DNA of 64,000 nucleotides, taken from Clostridiales bacterium (GTDB lineage: Bacteria > Bacillota > Clostridia > Peptostreptococcales > Anaerovoracaceae). A program made the position numbers and the translations under genes. Positions 14,777-23,696 of the stretch are shown here, piece by piece. The DNA lies in assembly GCA_015243575.1 (NCBI GenBank), contig CP042469.1:62001-126000 (forward strand), read 5' to 3'. The notes beneath the pieces were generated by a model that was not told the origin of the DNA, ran no database searches, and saw only the letters and a program-made list of their open reading frames with translations. Numbering within the stretch: the first letter of the stretch is position 1; each line of letters begins with the position of its first letter.

Positions 14777-16867
14777 ATGACTCAGATAACAATAACCATT
14801 GATGGACGAAAAGTCGCGGCAGAGGCAGGAGAAACGATACTGGAGGCTTCTTTGAGACAAGGGATCTACATTCCAAATCTTTGCCACCATCCCGACTTGA
14901 AGCCGATGGGCGCATGCAGGTTATGTCTGGTCGAAATTGAGGGAAGGAAATCATTGGTTGCGTCATGCAGTACGGAGGCGGAAGACGGAATGGTAATCCG
15001 CACAAAAACTGAACGGGCAGAGCGTCTAAGGCGTCTGAGCATGGAATTAATTTTGACAGAACATCCGGAGGACTGTTCGACTTGCTGGCGATATGGAAGC
15101 TGTCCGATGCAATCCTTACTTCAGTTTTTGTCGATGTCAACAGGCAGGATGAGAAATCACCATTTGAATTATAAGAAAGACACTGGAAATCCTTTGTTTA
15201 TTCGGGATATGAGCAGGTGTATCAAGTGTGGCCGATGTGTCAGAATGTGTAAAGAAATCAGGGGCTCCAAGGCGCTGGATTTTATCAAGTGCGACAATGG
15301 TGAACTCGAAGTAAAAAATGTATGGAGCCAGACAGAGCTGGATCAATGCAAATATTGCACCGCATGCGTGGAGGTATGTCCAACGGGTGCTTTACGCGAC
15401 AAAGAAGAGACATTCAAATTTCCTGAGCAGTATAAACAAAAGAAATATGCTTCATGTCGATGGGGCTGCCCTGCTCAGACAGATGTTCCGCGTTATGTTC
15501 GCTACGTTAAAGAAGGAAAATACGAGGAGGCATTGCGTGTAATACGTGAGAAATTGCCGATCCCGAGGATTTTGGGTTATCTTTGTGAGCATCCGTGCGA
15601 GGATAGCTGCAGGAGGGGATCCATAAGCCAGGGAGATCAGATTGCCATCAGGGAGCTGAAACGACTTGCGGTGGAGGAATCAGGTGACAGCTGGAAAGCG
15701 GATAGCAAGATAAGAAAGGAAACGGGATTGCGTGTAGCTGTTGTCGGGGCAGGACCTGGAGGTTTGACGGCAGCATATTACCTTCGGCATCAGGGACATC
15801 AGGTGACAATCTTTGAAATGCTTCCGGAGGCAGGAGGAATGGTAAGATACGGGGTTCCCGAATACAGAATTCCGAGAGAAGTTGTCCGGAAAGAAGTAGA
15901 GGACATTCAGTCATTTGAGATTGATATCAAGACCAATACAAAAATCAGCAGCATTCAAGAGCTTAAAAATCAGGGTTATGATGCGGTATTGCTAGCCGTA
16001 GGTACGCATCAGGGAGTAAAGCTCCCATTAAAAGGGAGCGAACTTCAGGGGGTACTCGTTAACCTTGAATTTCTGAAAGCGGATCGTCTGGATCATGCAA
16101 TCATACCCGGAAAAAAAGTTGTTGTGCTTGGTGGCGGAAACGTAGCTTTTGATTGTGCCGGATTGGCATTGCGTTTAGGAGCAGAAACGGTATCGATTGC
16201 TTGTCTTGAATCAAGAGATGAGATGACTGCAAGCAAGGAGGAAATAGAAAACGGAGAAGCAGAGGGTGTTGTTTTGCTTCCGTCAAGCTCCTTTAAGGAG
16301 ATTATAGGCGAAAATGGCGCGGTAACCGGAATGAGGCTTGCGGAAGTCGAATCATTTTGTTTTGACGAAGAGAGAAAAGCTACGATCAAAATAAAAGCAG
16401 ATTCGGAGTTTACGATTCCATGCGACACGGTGATTTTCGGAGTCGGACAGAAACCTGAGGGTATGGAAGCCTTTGGCCTTGATCTTGTTCGCGGCGGTTA
16501 TCTGAAAACAGATTCTGATCATGCATGTTCTGAAGAAGGGGTTTTTGCCGTCGGAGATGCGGTCACAGGCACCAGAACAATTATACAGGCCGTTGCGGAA
16601 GCTAGAAGGGCCGTTGCATCGATCGACAGATACCTTGGCGGGGATGGAGACATCGACGAAACTTTGATTCCGATGGAGAAACCAAATGGTTCCATCGGAG
16701 AAGAACCCGGATTCGGGTTGCTGAAACGAGAAAAAACGATTGAGCCCTTCACAGAAAGTCAGGCTGGATGTGAGGCGAGCCGCTGCTTGCAGTGTGACCT
16801 AAGAGAGCTGATCGGCCATGTTCCGCTCTATTCGGACTATGATATGGAAGGCGGAGAGAAAGCTTGA
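14777..16867 (+). CDS. NuoG-N / GltD-type fusion: iron-sulfur FAD oxidoreductase
   Basis: A 696-aa soluble electron-transfer subunit. Residues 1-80 are a plant-type [2Fe-2S] domain with C36, C47, C50 and C64. A NuoG His-Cys3 segment (HPEDCSTCWRYGSC) and two [4Fe-4S] motifs (CIKCGRCVRMC, CKYCTACVEVCP) follow. Residues ~230-690 are a glutamate synthase small-subunit (GltD/NfnL-like) flavoprotein with CRWGCPAQTDVPRYV, the FAD loop VVGAGPGGLTAAYYL and the NAD(P) loop VLGGGNVAFDCAG. Such fusions feed NAD(P)H electrons into ferredoxins or flavoproteins and can take part in bifurcation. It overlaps the next gene by one base. Confidence 0.87.
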   Translation: MTQITITIDGRKVAAEAGETILEASLRQGIYIPNLCHHPDLKPMGACRLCLVEIEGRKSLVASCSTEAEDGMVIRTKTERAERLRRLSMELILTEHPEDCSTCWRYGSCPMQSLLQFLSMSTGRMRNHHLNYKKDTGNPLFIRDMSRCIKCGRCVRMCKEIRGSKALDFIKCDNGELEVKNVWSQTELDQCKYCTACVEVCPTGALRDKEETFKFPEQYKQKKYASCRWGCPAQTDVPRYVRYVKEGKYEEALRVIREKLPIPRILGYLCEHPCEDSCRRGSISQGDQIAIRELKRLAVEESGDSWKADSKIRKETGLRVAVVGAGPGGLTAAYYLRHQGHQVTIFEMLPEAGGMVRYGVPEYRIPREVVRKEVEDIQSFEIDIKTNTKISSIQELKNQGYDAVLLAVGTHQGVKLPLKGSELQGVLVNLEFLKADRLDHAIIPGKKVVVLGGGNVAFDCAGLALRLGAETVSIACLESRDEMTASKEEIENGEAEGVVLLPSSSFKEIIGENGAVTGMRLAEVESFCFDEERKATIKIKADSEFTIPCDTVIFGVGQKPEGMEAFGLDLVRGGYLKTDSDHACSEEGVFAVGDAVTGTRTIIQAVAEARRAVASIDRYLGGDGDIDETLIPMEKPNGSIGEEPGFGLLKREKTIEPFTESQAGCEASRCLQCDLRELIGHVPLYSDYDMEGGEKA

Positions 16868-17538
16868 TGGAGAACAGCATATTTTTCGGATATGAAGCGA
16901 TGCGGGAAAAAGCAGGTGAACGATATATCGATGAATTCCTGCATCAGGCATCCATGAAATTGCAGTGCGGGCGAGACTCAGAGAAAGACTTCTGCATTGT
17001 AGCTTATATGAAACAATTGATAGGCGAGTTACAAGGGATAAGCTGCGGAAAGTGCACCTTATGCAGACTTTCCTTAAATCAGCTGAAGCTAATTTTCGAT
17101 GATGCGGTCTCTGGCGAGGGTAAATCGGATGATATCAGTATGATAAGGCTGTTATGCGAAGCGTTGGAATACGGAACTGATTGTGAGTTTGGCAAAAAAG
17201 CCGCTGCATTCATCGAGTGTACTGCGAACGAGAATCTCACGGAGATTGAGGAACATATCGTGCAGAGAACCTGCAGGGCAATGGTATGCGGAGGAGGCAT
17301 AACGTATCATATTTTGGGCGTTGCTTGCCGTGGCTGCGGAGCGTGCCTTGATGCTTGTACTGAACAAGCGATCAACGGAAAACCAGGATATATCCATATG
17401 ATTGATAACGATGCGTGTATCAAATGTGGAACGTGCTTAGAAGTGTGCCCTAATCATGCAATCGAGAGCGCTGGGGCCGTCAAGCCGAAGTGTCCGGATC
17501 GATTGACCAAAGTGGGACATTTTAGAAATAGAAAATAA
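16867..17538 (+). CDS. NuoF C-terminal-like / dicluster ferredoxin protein
   Basis: A 223-aa cytosolic iron-sulfur protein. The middle holds a NADH_4Fe-4S motif (SCGKCTLCRLSLNQL with a later DCEFG cysteine), as at the C-terminus of NuoF/HydB, but the FMN/NADH-binding part of NuoF is missing. The C-terminal ~80 residues add two [4Fe-4S] motifs (CRGCGACLDACTEQAI and CIKCGTCLEVCPNHAI). Its ATG shares a base with the stop of the NuoG/GltD fusion, so the two are very likely subunits of one complex. The NADH site would then have to be in the partner's GltD domain. Confidence 0.82.
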   Translation: MENSIFFGYEAMREKAGERYIDEFLHQASMKLQCGRDSEKDFCIVAYMKQLIGELQGISCGKCTLCRLSLNQLKLIFDDAVSGEGKSDDISMIRLLCEALEYGTDCEFGKKAAAFIECTANENLTEIEEHIVQRTCRAMVCGGGITYHILGVACRGCGACLDACTEQAINGKPGYIHMIDNDACIKCGTCLEVCPNHAIESAGAVKPKCPDRLTKVGHFRNRK

Positions 17539-17554
17539 AAGTGAGGAGGAGAAA

Positions 17555-19024
17555 ATGACCAGCATTCAGACAGAACTGGCGATTGTTGCCGCAGGCCCGG
17601 CGGGACTGGCAGCGGCGATTACTGCGGCAGAAAGGGACATTGAAGTAGTAGTTTTTGAAAAAGCATCCGTTGCGGGAGGAACTGCCAATATGGGGATGGG
17701 ACCTTTGGGAGTGGAGAGCCGCCTGCAGAAGGAATTGTTGATTGGCATTACAAAAGAAGAAGCGTTTCAAATTATGATGGAGCATACACACTGGAACGTG
17801 GATGCAAGATTGGTTCGTGAGTATTTATGGAAATCAGGTGAGACGATAGACTGGCTTGAGGATATGGGCGTTACGTTTGACAGGCCAACAAAATACTATC
17901 CCGGAGCCGATGAAACATGGCATGTTGTAAAGCCGGAAGACGGAGGAATCCCCGGACCCAGGGCAGCTTCTGCTATGACAAAAGTTATGTATCAACAAGC
18001 GAAGAAACTGGGCGTCCAGTTTCATTTCGAAACACCGGTTAAGTCGCTGATAAAAGATGACAGCGGTAGAATAACGGGTTTCAAGGCAGAAGCGGCTAAC
18101 GGTGAGATCTATGAAGTTGAGGCAAAGGCAGTGCTTGTAGCCTGTGGCGGATTCGGGAACAACCCGGAAATGATCCGTGAATATACCGGACATGTTGATG
18201 GAAAGGATATGTATGGTTTCAGGATACCGGGAATTGACGGTGATGGATTGAAAATGGTGTGGAATGCCGGCGGTGGGAAAAGTCATATGGAAATGGAGCG
18301 AATTCTGGGAAATGAGATACCAAATGTAGGATGCTTTACCAGCAAGCTTATTTTTTCGCAGGCTAGCGCCTTAATTATCAATCGTCAGGGATACCGTATT
18401 ATAAATGAAGAGGAAATCAAAAACGGGGCTGTAGCTGCAAACAGCATTTCCAGACAATATAAAAGGGATGCATTCCAAATCATTGATGACAGCATTATCA
18501 AACATTTTAAAAGGAATGGACCTGATTTTCCAAGCACAGTTTTCCGCAGTGATTTCACCAAACTGTTCTATGATGAAATCGACGATATGATCGAACAGTA
18601 TCCCGAAGCGGTATTCAAGGCAGATACCATCGAGCAGCTGGCGGAAAAACTGGGTATTAACATGGATACGCTCATAAATACCATTGAGGAGTATAATGAG
18701 GGTTGTGAAAAAGGCTATGATGACGTCATGGGCAAAAACCGTAAGTATCTGCATCCGCTGATCGGGAGGACGTTTTATGCACAGCGCATCTCCTCCAGTG
18801 CTTACGGCTCACTGGGCGGCGTTAGGACCAATCACAAACTGGAAGTACTGACAGATGAATTTGAAACAATCCCCGGGTTATATGCGGCGGGTACAGATGT
18901 ATGTGACCTTTATGCAGGCACCTATTGTTACAGACTTGGGGGGAATACCATGGGCTTTGCGATTAATAGCGGAAGAATTGCGGCAGATGCTGCGGTGGAT
19001 TATATCTTTGATTCGATAGAATAA
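17555..19024 (+). CDS. FAD-dependent oxidoreductase, fumarate reductase flavoprotein family
   Basis: A 489-aa FAD enzyme of the FrdA/urocanate reductase group. Residues 8-40 hold the dinucleotide loop (IVAAGPAGLAAAITAAERD, with an unusual A-A-G in place of G-x-G), then VAGGTANMGMGPLG. The C-terminal HPLIGRTFYAQRI, GSLGGVRTNHKLEVL and YAAGTDVC segments are typical of the capping/substrate domain. It lacks a signal peptide, so it works in the cytosol, probably reducing a C=C bond with electrons from the neighbouring iron-sulfur subunits. The enoate or other substrate is unknown. GAGGAG lies 6-9 bp before the ATG. Confidence 0.82.
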   Translation: MTSIQTELAIVAAGPAGLAAAITAAERDIEVVVFEKASVAGGTANMGMGPLGVESRLQKELLIGITKEEAFQIMMEHTHWNVDARLVREYLWKSGETIDWLEDMGVTFDRPTKYYPGADETWHVVKPEDGGIPGPRAASAMTKVMYQQAKKLGVQFHFETPVKSLIKDDSGRITGFKAEAANGEIYEVEAKAVLVACGGFGNNPEMIREYTGHVDGKDMYGFRIPGIDGDGLKMVWNAGGGKSHMEMERILGNEIPNVGCFTSKLIFSQASALIINRQGYRIINEEEIKNGAVAANSISRQYKRDAFQIIDDSIIKHFKRNGPDFPSTVFRSDFTKLFYDEIDDMIEQYPEAVFKADTIEQLAEKLGINMDTLINTIEEYNEGCEKGYDDVMGKNRKYLHPLIGRTFYAQRISSSAYGSLGGVRTNHKLEVLTDEFETIPGLYAAGTDVCDLYAGTYCYRLGGNTMGFAINSGRIAADAAVDYIFDSIE

Positions 19025-19042
19025 TTGAGGATGGTGGAAAAA

Positions 19043-20323
19043 ATGAATAAGGTCGAAACTGGGTTTGGTAAAAAAGGTTGGATACTAATCATTTATTGTC
19101 TCATTACTTTCTATGTTTGTACAGCTTTTAAAGATACTATGAATGTCGCTGTATATACCTTTCAGGAAAAATACGGCTGGAGTCAGACGCTGCTTCTCTC
19201 TCTTGCATCCATCGGTTCTTATGTGACCTGTATCGTCATTTACATACTCGGAATACTGAATGCAACAGGTAAGCTGAAATTAAGGAATGTTGCTTTGATT
19301 ACAGGGCTTATCTATGCCTGTACAATTTCATTATGGGGGCTGATCCATAGTCTGGGGATTTTTATTGTAAATTATATTGTCATGACGGTAGGATATACGG
19401 TCTGGTCCCAATATGCAAACAACTCCATCTGTGCAAACTGGTTCCCCAAAAAAAGCGGCGCGGTATTAGGCTGGACGACAATCGGGTTTCCTCTTGCTGC
19501 TGCAACCAATGCCTTACTATTTATGACGCTAATGAAGCACATGACGTTTGAAAAGGTTTACTTACTGTTTGGGATTCTTACCTTGTTCGTATGTATTTGG
19601 GGATATTTCGGCTTTAGGGATTACCCCGAAGAGATGGGGTACCATCCGGATAATGACACTTCGATGACACAGGATAAGATAAAGGAATTTCTTGAACAGG
19701 AAGATGGAATCTCCAAAAGCAGCATTTGGACAACATCAAGGATGCTTGCGACAAAAGAAACCTGGTTTATCTCAATCAGTAATGGAGTGATGCTGCTTTT
19801 GGCTAGCGGTTCGATGGGTCAAATGGTTGTACGTTTCGTTTCCGGAGGCATGGAACTGGAGATGGCAATTAAGATGATGACGGTCGTTGGCATTTTTGCA
19901 ATGGTCGGAAGCTGGGCTTTTGGAAAATATGATTATCGGGCCGGAGTAAAAAAAGCGGTTTTGCTTGGAATTGTGATGATGTTTGTGGCTTGCGGCCTTT
20001 ATTCCATTAACTCCTTTGTACCGATGGTGGTTGGGGCGGCAATCATCGGTGCGGGATTAGGCGGATCATCTAACTTTGTTGTTTCCTGTACCTCCTATTA
20101 CTGGAAACGTAAGAATTTCAAAAAAGCCTATGGTACGATACTGACAATTACTACTGTGATTGGAAGCGCCGGAGCTCTTGTGGTTGCAAATCTTGCAAAT
20201 GTTTTTAATTATTCGGTAGCATATTGGTTATTAATGGTTTTGGCGGCAATCGCCTTCCTGTGTATGCTTTTCGTAAAAGAAGGCTTCGTGGAACGCTATG
20301 AAGAGCAATTAAGTAAAATCTGA
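19043..20323 (+). CDS. MFS transporter, OFA-like (organic acid) family
   Basis: A 426-aa, 12-helix carrier. The first helices (GWILIIYCLITFYVCTAF, then a DTMNVAV motif) and the NWFPKKSGAVLGWTTIGFPL loop match the oxalate:formate antiporter type of MFS protein. The ATG at 19043 follows GAGGATGG; a TTG right after the upstream stop would add six residues and is less likely. It starts 18 bp after the flavoprotein gene, so uptake of the compound that the flavoprotein reduces, or exchange of substrate and product, is a fair inference. A stem-loop follows. Confidence 0.84.
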   Translation: MNKVETGFGKKGWILIIYCLITFYVCTAFKDTMNVAVYTFQEKYGWSQTLLLSLASIGSYVTCIVIYILGILNATGKLKLRNVALITGLIYACTISLWGLIHSLGIFIVNYIVMTVGYTVWSQYANNSICANWFPKKSGAVLGWTTIGFPLAAATNALLFMTLMKHMTFEKVYLLFGILTLFVCIWGYFGFRDYPEEMGYHPDNDTSMTQDKIKEFLEQEDGISKSSIWTTSRMLATKETWFISISNGVMLLLASGSMGQMVVRFVSGGMELEMAIKMMTVVGIFAMVGSWAFGKYDYRAGVKKAVLLGIVMMFVACGLYSINSFVPMVVGAAIIGAGLGGSSNFVVSCTSYYWKRKNFKKAYGTILTITTVIGSAGALVVANLANVFNYSVAYWLLMVLAAIAFLCMLFVKEGFVERYEEQLSKI

Positions 20324-20327
20324 TTTT

Positions 20328-20374
20328 ACGAAAGATCGGGAGGCTGCTTTCCAGGAAATCCTCCCGATCTTCGT
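20328..20374 (+). terminator. Stem-loop after the first OFA-like MFS gene
   Basis: ACGAAAGATCGGGAGG pairs with CCTCCCGATCTTCGT (one bulge) around a 16-nt loop, 4 bp past the stop. No T-run follows, so it may stabilise the mRNA end or act as a weak terminator. The rest of the 242-bp gap to the next gene is AT-rich leader with no other clear element. Confidence 0.65.
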
Positions 20375-20565
20375 ATCTGAATACCCCAATATAAAAAAAG
20401 AAAGAAAAATTAACATTCTCTCTTCAAATGTTCAAATAAGACATAATGTCACAAAGTGTTCTGTTTTTCGAACCAGAAAAGGCTTACACTTGCATTGAAA
20501 TCTAATTCCGAAGGAGTTGGGTTTGCTATTACTAGATTTATTTTTATAATGGGGGAGAAGAAGGA

Positions 20566-21822
20566 ATGGAAAAACAAGCAAGAAAAGGCTTTGGCAAAGG
20601 GTGGGTTTTAATCTTATATGCTTTTTTGGCATATTTTACAGCAACAGCAGTGGGAAGTGCAATGAATGTCGCTGCCGGTACTTTATCGGATCTGCGAGGA
20701 TGGAGCAGCACCTTATTGACCAGCTTTATTTCGCTGGGGTGCATCGCAAATATTGTTGCAGGATTTGTGTTCGGACGTTTATCGATCAATCACTCGGCGA
20801 AAAAATTAAGCATACTTTGCAGTATTGTTTATATCGCAGCGTTGCTTGGCCTTGGCTTAACTTCACAAATATGGATTTTTGCAGCTTGCCTTATCATAGC
20901 CAACGGCATTTCCAGCGCGCTGGGATATCAATTGTCACCTGTTATCATATCGAAGTGGTTCCCTAAAAGAAAAGGGATGATCATGGGGATTGTTACCATG
21001 GGTATTCCTTTCTGTGCAGGTGTAGCTTCATTGATCTATCATGCAGGCTATTCAAGATTTGGCGCTGTGGGTGGATTTTCTGGTTTTATCGTCGTTGCCG
21101 CTGCTGCAGGGATCATATTAGCACTCTTCATTACCGACGATCCGGCGAAGGTCGGATACATTCCTGACAATGGCGTTGCTGCGGTAAGTAAAGCTGATAA
21201 AGTCATAAATAAAAACAGCATTTGGACAACAGGAAAACTATTAAAAACGCCGCAAGTTTGGATTCATGGTATCGCATTGGGACTTCAACTGACTTTTGCA
21301 AGCGGATTAATGGTACAGCTGATCCCAAGACTGCTGGAACTCGGTTATAATATCAACACTGCTGCAACCATGATGATTGCATCAGGGTTACTGGCATGTG
21401 TCGGCAGTTACCTCTGCGGTTTGATCGACCAGAAGGTTGGAGCGCGCAGAGCTGCCTATACATCATATATCTTTGGAGCAGTGGCGATGTTTACAAATTT
21501 GACCGGCACCGCAGTTGGGGTTTGGATTTCTCTAGTCTGCATCGGTATGGTTGTCGGAGGTGCGGCAAACTGGCCGGCATCTCTTTGTATTGAATTGTTT
21601 GGGGAGGATTTTGCAAACGGCTATGGTGTAATTCAGCCTATCATTCAATTAGTCGGCGCCGCGGGGCCAGCATTTTTTGCACTGATCGCAGGAGCGACAG
21701 GAGGCTACCGGATTCCTTATCTGGCTGGTGCAGGGCTTATGATTGCAGGCTTGCTCATGTTTGCATTATTGGCCAAATCCGATTTCGTAAAAAAGGAAGA
21801 AGCCAAATATATGAATGCGTAA
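20566..21822 (+). CDS. MFS transporter, OFA-like family (second copy)
   Basis: A 418-aa carrier related to the previous MFS protein. It shares the GFGKGWVLILYAFLAYF opening, a SAMNVAAGTLSDLRGWSSTLL segment and the KWFPKRKGMIMGIVTMGIPF loop. It starts after GGGGGAGAAGAAGGA and is followed by a rho-independent terminator. The two carriers are diverged paralogues, so they may carry different acids, or one may import substrate and the other export product. Confidence 0.84.
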   Translation: MEKQARKGFGKGWVLILYAFLAYFTATAVGSAMNVAAGTLSDLRGWSSTLLTSFISLGCIANIVAGFVFGRLSINHSAKKLSILCSIVYIAALLGLGLTSQIWIFAACLIIANGISSALGYQLSPVIISKWFPKRKGMIMGIVTMGIPFCAGVASLIYHAGYSRFGAVGGFSGFIVVAAAAGIILALFITDDPAKVGYIPDNGVAAVSKADKVINKNSIWTTGKLLKTPQVWIHGIALGLQLTFASGLMVQLIPRLLELGYNINTAATMMIASGLLACVGSYLCGLIDQKVGARRAAYTSYIFGAVAMFTNLTGTAVGVWISLVCIGMVVGGAANWPASLCIELFGEDFANGYGVIQPIIQLVGAAGPAFFALIAGATGGYRIPYLAGAGLMIAGLLMFALLAKSDFVKKEEAKYMNA

Positions 21823-21861
21823 AATTTTTGGTTCACTTAAGATAAGAACAGGCTATGACTG

Positions 21862-21895
21862 AGGAGCCCGGAGGAATTCTGAGGCTCCTTTTCCT
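21862..21895 (+). terminator. Rho-independent terminator of the second MFS gene
   Basis: AGGAGCC pairs with GGCTCCT around a 14-nt loop and is followed by TTTTCCTT, 40 bp past the MFS stop. It lies inside the upstream extension of the next frame, which supports the later start chosen for that gene. Confidence 0.75.
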
Positions 21896-22004
21896 TATGC
21901 TGTTCATTAAGTACAGGGACTTTTCCTGCATGACTGTAGACAAATCGGGAGAGGAACTGTATAGTAAAATCTATAAATTACCAATGAACAAGAAAGGTAC
22001 AACC

Positions 22005-23279
22005 ATGGGACATATTACAAGTAAGGACGCCTATAAAAATCTTGAAGAGAGAATCAACTGGTTCACCCAGGGAGCTCCGCCATCGGACAGCCTGTATAAA
22101 ATATTGCAAGTTCTCTATACAGAGCCGGAAGCCAAGCGGGTCGCGTTATTGCCGGTTCGTCCGTTTACTGCGAAAAAAGCAGCAAAAATTTGGAAGATCA
22201 GCGAAGGAAAAGCGGAATCCTTTCTGGAGCATCTTTGTGAGAAGGCGCTCCAGGTGGATTCGTATTATAACGGAGTACGTCAGTTTGTGATGCCGCCGCC
22301 CATGGCAGGCTTTATCGAATTTGCATTGATGCGCACAAGAGGCGACATTGATCAGAAATATTTAAGCGAATTATATTTTCAATACATGAATGTGGAAGAA
22401 GATTTTGTGAAAGATCTATTTTTTGCAACTGAGACCCATCTCGGGCGGGTTTACGTGCAGGAGCCAGTCCTTACGAATGAAAACACCATCCATATTTTGG
22501 ACTATGAAAGAGCAAGTCATATTATTGAGGAAGCAGACTATATTGGGCTTGGAACCTGCTATTGCAGGCATAAGATGCTGCATGCAGGCCATCCCTGCGA
22601 AATCGATGCACCTTTGGATGTTTGCCTCACTCTGGGAAATGTGGCCCGTTCCCTTGCAGAAAATGGGCAGCATGCAAGATTAATCGATAAGAATGAGGCA
22701 ATGGATGTGTTAGAACGTTCCTTTGCGTCGAACCTGGTACAGATCGGCGAGAATGTTCGTGAGGCTCCGGCATTCATTTGCAATTGCTGCGGATGCTGCT
22801 GCGAAGCCTTGCAGGCAGCAAGAAAATTCAGCCCGATGCAGCCGGTGGCAACCACAAACTATATCCCTAAGATCTCCCATGAATGTGTGGGGTGCGGCAA
22901 ATGTGAAAAGGTATGTCCGGTTTTGGCTATTTCAATGCAAGACAGCAGAGACGGAAAGCGGCTTGCTCAGGTGGATCATCAGGTATGCCTTGGCTGTGGT
23001 GTCTGTGTGCGGAGTTGTCCGAAAAAGACTATTATGCTTGTGAGAAGAGAGATCCAGGTCATTACGCCGGTGAATAGTACCCATCGGTTTGTATTACAGG
23101 CCATCGAGAAAGGCACGCTCCAAAATCTCATCTTTGATAACCAGGCTTTCGCAAATCACCGTGCTATGGCGGCAGTCCTTGGCGTTATTTTGAAATTGCC
23201 GCCACTCAAGCAGATGCTTGCCAGTAAACAGTTTCAATCCATATATTTGGATCAATTGCTGTCAGATAAAAGGGGCTGA
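22005..23279 (+). CDS. Cysteine-rich 4Fe-4S dicluster protein
   Basis: A 424-aa soluble iron-sulfur protein. The N-terminal ~180 residues look like a winged-helix segment (SDSLYKILQVLYTEPEAKRV; TAKKAAKIWKISEGKAESFL). A cysteine-rich middle follows, with CYCRHKMLHAGHPC and a dense run of six cysteines at 259, 261, 262, 264, 265 and 266 (FICNCCGCCCEAL). The C-terminal third has two classical [4Fe-4S] motifs (CVGCGKCEKVCP and CLGCGVCVRSCPKK). The ATG at 22005 follows AAAGG and lies after the MFS terminator. A related protein type occurs beside anaerobic reductase genes, so a role as electron donor for the cluster is likely but unproven. Confidence 0.75.
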   Translation: MGHITSKDAYKNLEERINWFTQGAPPSDSLYKILQVLYTEPEAKRVALLPVRPFTAKKAAKIWKISEGKAESFLEHLCEKALQVDSYYNGVRQFVMPPPMAGFIEFALMRTRGDIDQKYLSELYFQYMNVEEDFVKDLFFATETHLGRVYVQEPVLTNENTIHILDYERASHIIEEADYIGLGTCYCRHKMLHAGHPCEIDAPLDVCLTLGNVARSLAENGQHARLIDKNEAMDVLERSFASNLVQIGENVREAPAFICNCCGCCCEALQAARKFSPMQPVATTNYIPKISHECVGCGKCEKVCPVLAISMQDSRDGKRLAQVDHQVCLGCGVCVRSCPKKTIMLVRREIQVITPVNSTHRFVLQAIEKGTLQNLIFDNQAFANHRAMAAVLGVILKLPPLKQMLASKQFQSIYLDQLLSDKRG

Positions 23280-23635
23280 TCTTCTTGCGCAGGTGTGTCA
23301 AGATCAATCAAAGTGGGTTGCTTTTCATTTTCCCGCCTGTTAAGATGACCTACTGCTGATCTCAAGGCAAAAATGGCGATGAGGCTGGAAATCAGATCAG
23401 AAAGAGCAGCGGCGCCGATTCCTACCAACGAACTAACTGCAGACAGCAGCATCATAAATGGCAAACTCAGCCCGATACCGGTCATGGCAAGGCCGCCAAT
23501 TCTGCCGACAAAGATTCTGTCTACCAGATTGTATAGGGAATTTACGATCATGCCACCAATGGCTGGCAGGGAAAATTGGAGCAAAAGCTTACCCACCGGC
23601 ATTGTGACCAGCTTGTCTTTATTTGTATTCATCAT
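23252..23635 (-). pseudogene. MATE efflux protein with a large internal deletion
   Basis: The first ~76 residues match the N-terminus of a MATE-family Na+/H+ drug antiporter (MPVGKLLLQFSLPAIGGMIV, NSLYNLVDRIFVGRIGG, LVGIGAAAL). The frame then jumps to sequence like the C-terminal last helix and tail (SDLISSLIAIFALRSAVGHL). The product has 127 residues against about 450 in the family, so about 320 codons are missing, but the frame and the AAGGAGGAG ribosome site are intact. Two helices cannot form a transporter. Its end overlaps the convergent 4Fe-4S gene by 28 bp. Confidence 0.78.
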
Positions 23636-23696
23636 TTATTTCTCCTCCTTATGGGAAGAACGGACTTATTGAAGGCGAACATCTGTGAACCTTTCA

